In this document: one piece after another, positions 35,654 through 45,854 of the stretch | Position numbering within the stretch: position 1 is the first letter of the stretch | Layout of the letters: every line of letters begins with the position of its first letter | Source: Smittia aterrima | Lineage: Eukaryota; Arthropoda; Insecta; Diptera; Chironomidae | DNA length: 64,000 bases | NCBI GenBank assembly: GCA_033063855.1 | Contig: CP093830.1 | Location: 18,104,854-18,168,853 of the forward strand | Direction of reading: 5' to 3' | The notes under the pieces: generated by a model | Told to the model about the DNA's origin: nothing | The model's input: the letters and a program-made list of their open reading frames with translations, nothing else | Database searches by the model: none | Made by a program: the position numbers and the translations under genes

Positions 35654-37379
35654 GACAAATTCGCGGCTTTTCCCTTTAAACATTTTTTCCCGTTACGTTA
35701 AAATTAAGTTTAATCTTTAGTTAAAATTACACCAAACTGTCGTTTACATCAAATGAATGTAAAGCGAGCCACCTGATAACAAAAGCACTCCCACGAAACT
35801 TCCGCAATTTATCACAAACCGCCGCGGGAGTAAATTTAACTTAATTTGAGGGCTCGCATTTCACGATATTTTCCCGGTATCTCGCTTTATCTTTACTCTC
35901 TCATCTTAAACGTGTACAAACGGCGAAGTTGTCGTGAAAGGGTGTGGGCTTTTATGGAGTTTGTCATCGCGACTCTTTCTTGTTGACGGGAGTGGGAGAG
36001 CTAGCAAACATTTATGAGAATTGTCGTGGGAAGTTCCAATTATTTTGATGAGAAAGGAAATGTTTTCATTCGAATTTATTTAGCAATGATTTTGCGACTT
36101 TAAATAAAATTTGGTTTCCATTCATCTTTTCAAGGAAGTTTCAGCAAACTTGAAAGTTCTGAGAGCTTTTCATTTTTTTGTTGATGCTGATAAGATCTTG
36201 CAAACGAGCAAAACATTTTGTAGGTCGACGGAATCAATGGATGACGAAATGGAAATGCTGGTCAATAACAGGATTGTTAAATCAAATCATAAGCTTCAAT
36301 AGACAACTTCAATAACAAATTATTATCGGCTCTGGTCAAAATAAGAATAAGAAAGTTCAATTGTAATTTCGATAATTGTTCAATTGAGTGCATCAATTTT
36401 CATAATGAAATGTCAGTTTCAGAAGATTTTTTAAATGCGAAGATGAATAGTCGGAGCAAGGCTGAGAAGTTGAATTAACTTTGAATCCTGAGCTTTCGAA
36501 ATTCCTTCGAATGCAATCGAATTATAACTTAAATTGATTTCCAGATGTAGTGGAGACTGTAAATAATTCGCGAATATTAAAGTCTTCGATATTTCGTAGT
36601 TTAAAATGGACTGTGTTTTCTTTATTCGTGTGTTTGATATTTATAATAAATTAATTGTTAAAGTTTGCGTTTTTATTCCCAAAAGAATGAAACATTAAAT
36701 AGAATTTGGGTTAATGCTTTAATGTTTTTGCTTACAAAGCGCAAGGGCTTTCGACCTGACTTTAGAAGAAGTGCAAAGTCTATAAACTATTGTTTTTGAT
36801 GGTTCCAAAGCTGGGGCCGCGAGAAAGACCTTCTAAATAAAATAATTCGAAATTGTTATTAAGTAGTAAGTTGGTTCACGAATAGTGAAAGAATGAAATA
36901 ATTGTCACTACTTGTGACTCTTAAGATATGAGCAAGAATTTGATCGAAAGAAATTGTTTATGCCATCATTCGGAATGGTCAATGTTGAACTCCAGGAGCT
37001 CTTAAAATGTGTGTAGGCATCGGCTATCATTGTTGGATTTCGAAATTTATTTTTGATGAATCCATGTAGAGCGCAACTATTTTATTTCCGGAAATAAAAT
37101 TCACGAACTAAAATTCGCGAGACGCGATTTGAGACTGAAAACGAAAAGCAAAAATATTTCACAATACGATTTAACGATCCACATCGAATTTGATAACTGC
37201 ATTGAATTTTGATTTTGTGAGGAAATAATGTCACAGCTCAATTCTCATTTATAAAATATTTTATTTTGTGACTTAAGCCACGAACGATTCTTAATCGATT
37301 CGTTAACTAAGCAAATTCATCTTGACTGATGTCTTAATAATTATTTCGATTCGGAAATTTCGTAACATTCGCAAAGAAA
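35654..37379. other. Intergenic region IFT20 - astacin 1
   Basis: No gene. 35740-36060 is nearly unchanged between blocks A and B and includes a GC-rich CCGCCGCGGGAG patch. 36551-37069 is a 519-bp segment absent from block B and bounded by the direct repeat ATGTAG (36545-36550 and 37064-37069). 37070-37379 is the presumed astacin 1 promoter, similar to the DNA before astacin 2 (marks: AAATAAAATTCAC, CGCGAGACGC, GATTGAGACTGAAAA-like words, TTTGATAACTG). Confidence 0.6.
36551..37069. repeat. 519-bp insertion/deletion segment between blocks A and B
   Basis: Block B passes directly from the sequence before 36551 to that after 37069 (at about 59682). The segment is flanked by ATGTAG on each side, so it is either an insertion with a 6-bp target duplication in A or a deletion by microhomology in B. 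No coding potential or terminal inverted repeat seen. Confidence 0.6.
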
Positions 37380-38300
37380 ATGAAGTCAAGATTGTTTGTG
37401 TTTTCGTTGCTAGCTTCTCTAGTTTTACTTTCAGTGGATTCTACTGACCATCCAGAAGAACTAGGAGGAAAGTTTCAAGGCGACATGATTTTGACTAAGA
37501 AACAGTTTAATAATCTTATGGTGCTGATAATTTTGAAGAATTTAAATTTTAATAAAAAAAAATATCTTCAATTTTTCTCTTTTTATTTAGTTTGGACAAC
37601 GAAATGGTTTGATTTCGAAGGAATTTCGATGGCCGAAGCATCAAGGAAAAGTCATCGTCCCTTACATGATCAAACCTGAGTTCAGTGAGTTACTCTTTAA
37701 ACAGTTTCATTTGAATAATTTAATTCCAATTCTCCAGCTGCGGATGAGAAAAGAGAAATTCGAGAATCATTGAATAAGATCGAGGAACACACTTGCATTC
37801 GGTTCAAAGAAGGAAGAGCAAAAGATTATATTGGAATAATAGCCGGACGTGGTTGCTACTCTCAAGTCGGAAAGAAAGGAGGATTGCAAATTCTCTCGTT
37901 GCAAAGTACTTGCATTGAAAGAGGAGTCATAATTCACGAATTCGTTCACGCTCTTGGATTCTTCCACATGCAATCAGCTTACGATCGCGATAATTTCGTT
38001 AAAATTAATTTCGAGAACATCGACAGAAGTCAACTTCAAAATTTCGCAAAACACTCAAATCAGTACACCACTCACTTCGGAATTCCTTATGATCTCGACT
38101 CTTTAATGCATTATCCAAAAAATGCTTTTTCGAAAAACGGAAGGGACACAATGGAAGCTCGTAATCCGAAGTTTAATGACAGAATCGGTCAGAGGGTTGG
38201 CTTGAGCTACAGCGATGTTAATCGGATCAACAAAATGTACGAATGCGAAGGAGTGTCATTTTACAGTGATGAGAATGAAGAACTTTTGGGGCAAGAATAA
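37380..38300 (+). CDS. Astacin-family secreted zinc metalloprotease, astacin 1 (block A copy)
   Basis: Three exons (37380-37520, 37591-37684, 37738-38300) encode 265 residues. The signal peptide is about 1-21, followed by a short propeptide with KFQGD, the FxGD aspartate switch that blocks the zinc in astacin zymogens. The catalytic domain begins around RNGLISKEFRWP. The zinc motif is HEFVHALGFFH (H145, E146, H149, H155) and the Met-turn is LMHY. No C-terminal EGF or CUB domain. The residue after the third His is Met, where crayfish astacin has the Glu that pairs with the mature N-terminus. Compared with block B it lacks seven residues just before the second conserved Cys region. The exon 1 donor (ATG|GTGCTG) is weak. 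Probably a digestive or extracellular protease. Confidence 0.92.
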
Positions 38301-38963
38301 TCATCGTTCATAAACTAAAATATAAATCTTTCTCGACAACTCAACTTTTTCTTTAAAACTTACATTCACATGTCGACAGAGCCCGTTGAGCAAACTGCAC
38401 AAGCAAACGAGAGAACTTTCCGAACGAGTTTAAGTTAATAAATCCGAAGATTAAAAAACTTTTTCATCAGCAGAGCTTGAAACCTTGAAGCTTTTTTCAA
38501 AGAAAGTTTTCATGGCAAAGCAAGCAACACATTCGTCGTTTCCCGATTCCATTTGCATTTAGATATCAGCTTTCGCTAATAGTTTTTCTATCCGATTAAT
38601 TCAAATCTGTTTTCATTCAGAAACTAGGAAATAAAATTCACTAACTTAATTTCGCGAGACGCAAATTGAGACTGAAAATGTAAACCAAAAATATTTTACA
38701 AGTTATAAATTACAACACGAAGAAACGATCCAAATCGAATTTGATAACTGAAATGAATTTAAGCTTTGTGGGGAAATTATGTCTCAGCTCAATATTCATT
38801 GTTCAATGGGTTTAAATTGTTGGTGACTTCACTTACAAACGATTCCCAATCGATTAGCTAACTAAATAAATTTATCTTGGCTGCTGTCTCAATAATTATG
38901 CGATCAAGCATTCGACTGAAAATATGAAAAATTTGATGAAAATTATGAGCATTCGTAAAGAAA
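38301..38963 (+). promoter_or_regulatory. Astacin 1-astacin 2 interval with two recurrent elements
   Basis: 38369-38620 is a block of about 250 bp (mark: ATGTCGACAGAGCCCGTTGA) found again at 60990-61250 and at 63617-63880 after astacin 3. 38630-38960 resembles the promoter region of astacin 1 (AAATAAAATTCAC, CGCGAGACGC, TTTGATAACTG). These are probably cis-regulatory DNA duplicated with the genes. No reading frame is conserved across the three copies. Confidence 0.5.
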
Positions 38964-39303
38964 ATGAAGTCGAGGCTGTTTGTGTTTTCGCTGTTGGCTT
39001 CTTTAGTTTTAACATCCTGCTGACAATCCAGAAGAAATGGGAGAAAAGTTTCAGGGTGACATGATTATAACTCAAGAGCAATTTGTTAATCTCGAGGTGG
39101 GTAAACTCATTAAATTTTATTTTTAGGAAAATTAACTTTGAATTCTTTTTAATTTCCTCAAGTATGGTCCAAGGAATGGATTGATCGCAAAGCAATATCG
39201 ATGGCCGAAGAAAAAGGGAAAAGTCATCGTTCATTATTTGTTGAGATCTGATAAAGAATTCGGTGAGTTATCCTTCAAAAAGTTTCATTAGATCAACTTC
39301 ATT
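38964..39303 (+). pseudogene. Astacin 2, truncated and frameshifted (block A)
   Basis: Exon 1 begins as in block B (MKSRLFVFSLLASLVLTS) but an 8-nt deletion between two ATC words brings a TGA at 39021-39023 after 19 codons. Remnants of the propeptide (KFQGDMIITQEQFVNLE) and of exon 2 (YGPRNGLIAKQYRWPKKKG) follow. The gene then stops in intron 2 at 39303, the edge of the duplicated block, and the whole catalytic exon is missing. The intact version is 61592-62577. Confidence 0.88.
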
Positions 39304-39600
39304 GTACTAAAAATTATTTCAAAAATGATATTTAATTGTGGGAAAGGATGTGGAAAATTAATATCTTTTTAGTTTTTAGTTGACTCAGATGTCCGCCACA
39401 TTTTTCGAATCTTAGAATTGATTTGTTATTAGATTCGAGTAAAAAAAAACAAATAAAAGGAAATTCTTTGCTACCGCTCGCCTTAATTTGTTCTCAGCAT
39501 TCAAAAAGATAACATGAACACGTTCGCATTTTTTTAGATAAAAATAAAAACATAGATTCCTTCTTCTCCGTTGTCGATTGCATTGTAAAAAAGTTCCACG
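39304..39600 (+). pseudogene. Remnant of a deleted F-box gene (flanks only)
   Basis: 39310-39540 matches the promoter-leader and intron of the F-box genes (GATATTTAATTGT, TGTCCGCCACATTTTTCG, TTAGATTCGAGT, then TTTTTTAGATAAAAATAAAA at the acceptor). It then jumps straight to the 3' array fragment (ATAGATTCCTTCTTCTCCG, about 39553). The coding region of about 1.4 kb is absent. The leader-intron donor is also degraded (AAGATAACATG in place of AAGGTAACATC). Confidence 0.65.
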
Positions 39601-40189
39601 ACATGATCAAGATAACGTTAAGAATAAAAAGAAATATTTTTCTCAATCCGATCGTCGTTAGAACGAAACATAATTATGCTCCGCTGTCAAATATTAATTG
39701 CAATAGAGTTAGAAGATTAAAAAGTGATTAAAACAATTTAAATATTAAAAAATGGTAATTAATAAACAAAAATATTTTCAAAAGCGTAAACGTAAGATTT
39801 TTCAAATGCATCGAGCTTCGACAGTCTTTTTCAGCGCCAGGTTCTGCGCATTCAGTCTACTTTCATCATCGTAGGTGTCTAGTTCATTAATGCGATGCAG
39901 TTTGTTGATAATAAAATCTGTTAATGATAAAGCTCTCAACAAATTCTTTTTGAAAGACGAGCAACGTTATCTAAGTATTCCTACAAAGAGACTCGTGTGA
40001 TGAAGGTGTCTTTTGGGTCTGAGAATGTTTCCGAAATATTTATCAGTTTTTAAATTTGGCAGAAATGCTTCCGAAACAAAAAATTTCATCTTCTTCTTAA
40101 TGTTACAGCCTTTGCTAAGTTTATTGATAAATTTGTGTGAATGGATAAGAATGCAACAATGTAAGATTAGTTTACAATTTTATGACGTT
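39601..40189 (+). repeat. Array flanking unit before the third rod copy
   Basis: A further copy of the CAGCGCCAG/CTGCGCATT unit and the degenerate mini-ORF region (GACGAGCAACG..., disrupted), followed by the 3' flank of rod. A roughly 50-bp insertion near 39640-39690 interrupts it. No intact gene. Confidence 0.55.
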
Positions 40190-41832
40190 TTACAATTGCA
40201 GAATATTGATAGCTGACTTTGTGACGACTGGAGCTATGCCAAAGTCTTCCAGTTCAACGATGTTCTTCTTCAATTCATTTTTATCAGTTGATTTCAAGAG
40301 CTCGACGAATTTTTCACGCTTTCTATCGTTGACGAATGCGATGAAGACGGCAGCCATGTGTGGACGTTCTAAACGCAAGCATAAATTGATGAACTCTTCG
40401 AGATTTAGGAATGTTGAGATTGGACATTTCTGGAGGAGAATGAAAGCTTTCGAGAGCTTCAAGTCTTGTTCGTAGGAATGAACTTTGGTTGCGTGAATGA
40501 ACGGCTCACGAATCACACATTCCCAAGCAAGTTTCAGGTTGCTCAAGTGCAGAAGATTGGAATGTGTCGAGAGAATCTCAACCAGGATCGACAAGTGTTG
40601 GACCTAAAACAGAAGAAAACATTAGAATTCCTCCTTAGATAATCTTTAAGCTACAAACCATTTTAAGTGACACCATTTGCTTCAAGATTCCGTTCCAGAT
40701 TTGAGGCAAGTAAATGTCAAAGCCTAAGCAGATGAACGACATAACTTCCAAGCCCTTAAAGTTATTGTGTTGGCTGGTCCAAAGCTTTTTCAAGATCTCA
40801 ACTTTATCCATCTCTTTCAACTTTTCGGGCTTGTAATGCATTCCGAATTGCTTGAGATAGTGACATGACTTGATGAGTAAGTAGTTGCTTGGATTAATTA
40901 TTTCCATGTAAGTGGAGCTCTCGGAATCAACGAGTTTAGCGAAGCACTCGTAGATTTGCAACTGATTCTCATTGTTGTTGACGCTGCTTCCTAGTTCGGA
41001 AACTAAAAATTCCATTGCTTCTTTCTTGGTCCAGCTTCGGAGAATGTAATGAGCACGTAGAACGCTTTCATCGCTCACGAATTCGACTTCATCTTGTGTT
41101 CCTATGAAGTCTTCGTAAACTGTCTCATTCATGTGATCGCCTTCATCCATGCTCGTGTTGTTAGAGAAACCAAGCCATTTCTGCAGAAGGTTGATCTGAA
41201 CTGTCAGCAAATCGAGATCATAGAGATTCCCCGCAAATCTTGTTGATGTCTTTCTTTTGCGGTTGAAGAATTAATTCGTGTTGATATAGAGCATCGATCA
41301 AAGCTCTTGGATTCTCAACCAGTTGCATCAACTTGCCGTCGATTAATCCGTAAAGATGAAGCAAGTGTTGTGTCTTCAACATCGGATACTTTCTCTTGAT
41401 GCGTTCAACGACATCGCTGTACTTTTCTTGTGCCAACAATTCCTACTCATGAGCGATTGCAAATTTCCAGCATTCGTAAGCAGCTTCGACTTGATCGCTA
41501 CCTTCTGGCGAATGGGTTACATTAAAGAAGAGAATAGCAAGTTGCTTACTCTTATTCTTCAATCGACTAACCATTCGTAGAGTCTGTTGAAGGAATGCGT
41601 TATTAGTCGGCTTTAAGTTCCACTCATTTCCTCCAGACTTCGATTTTTGATTTCAGCTCCATAATCAAGTTCTTGATCGCTTTCATTGCACAATTTTCAA
41701 GTCGTTCTTCGAGGTTAATCTTCCCGTGCGATGCATGCAATGAAATCAGCGGAGAAAACTTTTCAAATGTATCAACATTTAAATCTTCAGTGAGGAATGT
41801 TTCTGGCATATTCTCCATCATTGGTTTGAAAG
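40190..41832 (-). pseudogene. rod: Third rod copy, 3' fragment
   Basis: Corresponds to exon 6 and about the last 60 percent of exon 5 of rod, very similar to the intact gene. It is broken by an 8-nt deletion near 41226, a Glu-to-stop change near 41442 (CTACTC versus CTCCTC) and a 2-nt deletion near 41636. Similarity ends at 41832, just before the foldback-type element. It lacks a promoter and the 5' two thirds of the gene. Confidence 0.9.
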
Positions 41833-41848
41833 ACTCCCAGGAATTTAG

Positions 41849-43237
41849 AACGAAATCTATCGCCAGCACGAAAGTTATCGCTAAGTAATAGCTTTGAGTC
41901 AAAGTCTTTGACGATAGATTCTTGCGATAACTTTTGTGCTGGCGATGAAAAGTGTTATAACGGACGGAATTAATTTGAAACTTATCGCTGGTTCAACGAT
42001 AACTTTTTGAACCAACGTTAGAATTAATTTTGAACCGGCGATAGATTTTTGCGATAACTTTACGGGCGATAGATTTACCAAGCGATATCTTAAATCTATA
42101 TTTTCGTCAATCGTAAATTGAACTTTTGAGAGTAAGAACGTACAATAACTTTACAAGAGAAAAAAGTAAATGGACGCCGAAAATTTTTACAAAATTTTGA
42201 TTTTTGTGATTCCTCGAAAGTTTTCGATTTCTACGTCAATGCATTTTTGGATGATTGATCCTGCAACAAAAGATCGTTGATCGTAAATTTTTTTTTTGCT
42301 CAATGGAATTAACAACTGTAAAGTGGGTTGCAATTTGTTTGAAGTCCCGGTTTATTCGTTTTTATTCCACCTCAAAGAAAGCCTGTGAAAATTACATTTT
42401 AGTTCCTGCACTTGCACTGTTTCCTTTTACAAACCTTTTATCTAAGACTTTCTTTTCCTTTCTTTAAAGTTATCGAGCTTGATGAACGATCTAAACGAGT
42501 GAATTGATTAAGGAACTGAAGTTGAATATTGCAGCCTCTACCTTAAAAGGTTCAAACTTAGTTGACGTGATTTGACTTCGATTTATGACTCGAGACTAAT
42601 AATTTTCTTTCTAATATTCTCCCCTTTTTCCAAAAATTCTGACGTTTCTAAGAAAATTGATTGCTTAGATTTTCTTTTCTTGAATAATGTTCTTAACGGA
42701 AACCATCGTTAACAGCAGCGATCAGATGATAATAATGACGCGACACAATGATTCTTTAAACTAATGAAGCAGTACGACGAAAGTACTACGCTTATTGTAC
42801 ATGATCCAATTCCGTCAAATATTGCAGTGGAGATATACGAACCAATGAAGCTCGCAAAATTGATGCTTGAAACAATAAAAAAAAAAAGACTTCATGTAAT
42901 TTCATGTGATTTCATGTAGATTTTATGTACTTTTGGTAAAGAGAAAACTTTTCGGTATGAAAGGATTCGTGGGAATCGGATTATTTCGGTAAAGGGAAAA
43001 TGTTAAAGTTATCGCTCGTGTAGCTATCGCTAGTAAAGTTATTGCAAAAATCTATCGCCGGCTCAAAATTAAATCTAACGTTGGTTCAAAAAGTTATCGT
43101 TGAACCAGCGATAACTTTCAAATTAATTCCGGCCGTTACAACACTTTTCATCGCCAGCACAAAAGTTATCGCTAGAATCTATCGTCAAAGCGATTACTTA
43201 GCGATAACTTTCGTTAGATAAGTATACGTAGATTTCG
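41849..43237. mobile_element. Foldback-type DNA element with about 200-bp terminal inverted repeats
   Basis: The left arm (about 41869-42072) and right arm (about 43024-43213) are reverse complements of each other over about 190-205 bp with few differences, mainly a 14-nt extra in the left arm. Both arms are built of short repeated AAAGTTATCG/CGATAACTTT words. The middle, about 950 bp, has no frame over 70 codons and no transposase, so this is a non-autonomous element. Outer limits are uncertain because weak similarity (ACGAAATCTA) continues beyond the arms to 41849 and 43237. It lies at the breakpoint of the third rod fragment. Confidence 0.8.
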
Positions 43238-43504
43238 TGCCTATTTCACAGGGGTGCCAATACCGCGTTGAAACATTGTAGCACGGTGATTCATGTCGCA
43301 CTCTAATTGAATTGTTTTCCGATGATTGCTTTCCGATATATTTGGAAAAAATTAAAAATTTACGTGGCAAGCTTTGATTAGTTATTGTGTCACGTCGGTG
43401 CAAGGCTGTGATCGAAGCAAAAGGATATTCGACAAAGTATTGATCATAACTAAACTTTTCATTTGTCTCAAGACCAAAACTATAAAATAAGAGTCAGTTC
43501 TGTA

Positions 43505-43768
43505 CAGTCTACCTACGTTTTGAAGACGCAGCGTCTTGGAAGCAATGTTTTAAAAACAAGGTTTTTCTAAAAAATATATAAAAAAGTCATTTTGAAGACG
43601 CATCTTAAAATGAGAATCAGGACACTTCCTGAAGGTTTCCTTTCAATTTTTTTAGTCGACCGCAGGAAAAAATGGGCTTTTGTTTATGAAGATTTGACAA
43701 AAGCGGTGAACGCAATTTGCGTCTTTCGTCCGGTATAAGACGCGCTTCTTCAAAACATAAGAAGACTG
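43505..43768. mobile_element. Small MITE flanked by TA (Tc1/mariner type)
   Basis: The 264-bp segment starts CAGTCTACC and ends GAAGACTG. Inverted ends of about 30 bp share CAGTCT and ACGTTTTGAAGA/ATGTTTTGAAGA. Both sides carry the dinucleotide TA (43503-43504 and 43769-43770), the target duplication of Tc1/mariner elements. It has no coding capacity. Confidence 0.65.
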
Positions 43769-43770
43769 TA

Positions 43771-44402
43771 GTCTAAAACATAATATAACATTTTGCACGA
43801 TTCCTTTCCGTTAAATTTTTCTAAAAGTCACGAAAGTTCAAATTGTGATAATTAATAGTTTAAATGTTGCTTATATTTTATTTGTCACTTATTAAGCAAT
43901 AAACTGAAAATTTTATTGATCTCCAACAAGGGATAAAAAAGTAATTTTGCACGCAACTGTGAGTTGAAAACAAAAATTTATCTTTTTAATTTTATTTTAT
44001 TTCAGCTTTATGCCTTCATATGTCTCGGAAGTTATTGCAGGGTCATGCTGTGGAGATACCAACCCCCGGTCGGACGGCATGAAGATCGAGTCTGACCGTT
44101 GATAACACGCGCTCTCGCGGCCATATGTCTCCCGGTTTCCATATGGACGCTTTGTCAGTCCGACGTTTACCACACTCGTCCAAATCGAAGCATTTTCTTT
44201 GTACTTGACTCAGATGCTCGCCACACTTTTTCGAATCCTAAAATTGAAAACAAAACAAATAAAAATATAAATTTTTCTATTGCTCGTCTCATTTTGTTCT
44301 CAGCAGTATTCATAGAGGTAACATCAATTAGCAAGCATTATTTTTTCTTATGGATTATTTCATTTGATTCTGTTTTCCGTTTTAGATAAAAAAATAAAAA
44401 TT
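43771..44402 (+). other. Unique GC-richer patch and promoter-leader of F-box gene 4
   Basis: 44030-44160 is distinctly richer in C/G than its surroundings and holds a short stem (CGGTCGGAC against GTCTGACCG) and a CCATATG/CATATGG pair; its origin is unknown. From about 44200 the F-box promoter-leader starts (GACTCAGATGCTCGCCACA), with donor at 44318 and acceptor ending at 44385. Confidence 0.5.
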
Positions 44403-45854
44403 ATGGAGAAAAGCCCTGCGTCAATCACCACAGAAAAAATGTCATTGAAGCAAAAAAATTTAGTTGATGTTTCGTTTAACAGCCAGCCAGAGGATGAAAC
44501 AAAATCCGAAGTTTCAAGTGAAAAGCCGAACAAGAGAAGTAAATTATCTGAGTTAACTAACATGGATCCATTGGAATATTTCGCACGTTTTCTTGACATT
44601 CCTGAATTGATCTTGAAACAATTAAGCGGCAAAGACTTGATTGGGATTTCAGAAGTCAATCCAAGTTGGTACAATTTCATCGCATCATCGAAAGTTCTCA
44701 TGGAGAAAATAAAAGTTGTCTTTGTTGATGTAGATTTCAAATATGAAGATTACAAAAACTTCACCGCTTCAGATGTTAAGAAAATGAAAATAGTTTTTCA
44801 TGAAAAATGCTCGAGCCATCCAGAAGATTACGATTTGCTGAAGAATAGTTCGAGGCTGTATCAAAACATAATAGTCCGACGATACTTCGCGACCTTAGAA
44901 GACCTCGACTGCATGGCCAATTCAGAACTTGATTTCTTTTATAGTATTGCTCGAAAATTGAAAGATGTTCAACTCGAAAATGTTTATTTTAAAAGAATAC
45001 TGGATTTGTGGAGATTACTTTCATCGATCGAATCATCAGTAGAGAGATTTTATGCCACGGAGTTTTGCGTCCTTATATTTAAATCTTTCGAATCTTTTGA
45101 ATCTTTCGAAGTCTTAAAGTTTCCAAAGTTGAAACAGCTTCAACTTCATTTTCACCAAAATGTAAGCTACGGCAACACTTTTACCAGATTTTTTATGAAC
45201 TCTGTTGCTATCGAAAAACTTGATTTTCAAGACGATTTCGGTTTAGTTCGCAAAAAATTTTTAACAAAAATGCTCGAAAACTTCGACAAACTGATAGATC
45301 TCTATCTGCGTTCAGGATACATTTATAAAATATTCGAAGATGACTCTTGGAAAAAGTTTCAATTCAAGCTTAAGCGTTTGGTAATAGCTAATTCTCTGCG
45401 ACTTGTTCTGGGCTCAAACTTTCGGAATTTCCTTATCTCACAAAGCGATCATCTTATATGTTTAGTCATCGAAGCAAAGATGGTAGATCGAGAAAGCTTC
45501 GACGTGATTATGAAAATGCCAAAGCTAATAACTCTTCACTTAAAGTATTCTGAGGCTTTTACCGATTACGAAATTGCAAAAAAAGTGTCAACCTCTATAA
45601 CTGTGCTGCGTTTGTATAGTTTTGTTAACGCTGTCTGTCTAAAATTTTTATTAGATTCTATGCCGAAAGTAACAATACTTCTACTCAACACAATCGATGA
45701 AGAAATATTAAAATTTTTGAAATCAATGAACAGAAAATTTAAAAAATTGGAAGTTTTTGTACTCAAAGGAGTCAACATCAAGGAAGTGCAAGAAACTGTG
45801 ACTGAAAATTGTCTTGTCGAAATGAAAAAACCACCGCTAAAGAAAGATTGCTAA
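44403..45854 (+). CDS. F-box/leucine-rich-repeat protein, array member 4
   Basis: 483 residues from ATG 44403, the first Met after the 5' UTR intron; an upstream in-frame TTG at 44364 lies within the intron and is not used. The F-box is at about 60-104 (IPELILKQL, KDLIGISEVNPSWY), LRRs run from about 225 on, and the tail is KKPPLKKDC. The head resembles member 3 (KQKNLVDVSFNSQPEDET), while the C-terminal two thirds are almost identical to member 2, so the gene is a mosaic. It stands between the scar zone and block B, separate from the other three. Presumed SCF substrate receptor. Confidence 0.78.
   Translation: MEKSPASITTEKMSLKQKNLVDVSFNSQPEDETKSEVSSEKPNKRSKLSELTNMDPLEYFARFLDIPELILKQLSGKDLIGISEVNPSWYNFIASSKVLMEKIKVVFVDVDFKYEDYKNFTASDVKKMKIVFHEKCSSHPEDYDLLKNSSRLYQNIIVRRYFATLEDLDCMANSELDFFYSIARKLKDVQLENVYFKRILDLWRLLSSIESSVERFYATEFCVLIFKSFESFESFEVLKFPKLKQLQLHFHQNVSYGNTFTRFFMNSVAIEKLDFQDDFGLVRKKFLTKMLENFDKLIDLYLRSGYIYKIFEDDSWKKFQFKLKRLVIANSLRLVLGSNFRNFLISQSDHLICLVIEAKMVDRESFDVIMKMPKLITLHLKYSEAFTDYEIAKKVSTSITVLRLYSFVNAVCLKFLLDSMPKVTILLLNTIDEEILKFLKSMNRKFKKLEVFVLKGVNIKEVQETVTENCLVEMKKPPLKKDC

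Larger units (their letters stand above)
23362..39303. repeat. Segmental duplication block A
   Basis: Gene order and orientation (rod-, Tim29+, gdl-, PPM1G+, IFT20-, astacin 1+, astacin 2+) and nearly all intergenic sequence are repeated at 47243-61938. Identity looks very high by eye (long tracts with no difference), broken by small indels, one 519-bp indel (36551-37069) and the diverged PPM1G copy. The right breakpoint is inside intron 2 of astacin 2 (39303), where the sequence switches abruptly to F-box flanking DNA. The left limit is near 23362. Confidence 0.9.

Noticed and set aside
44364..44402. Upstream extension of F-box gene 4
   Set aside because: It starts with TTG and crosses the conserved 5' UTR intron acceptor at 44385, so it is intronic.
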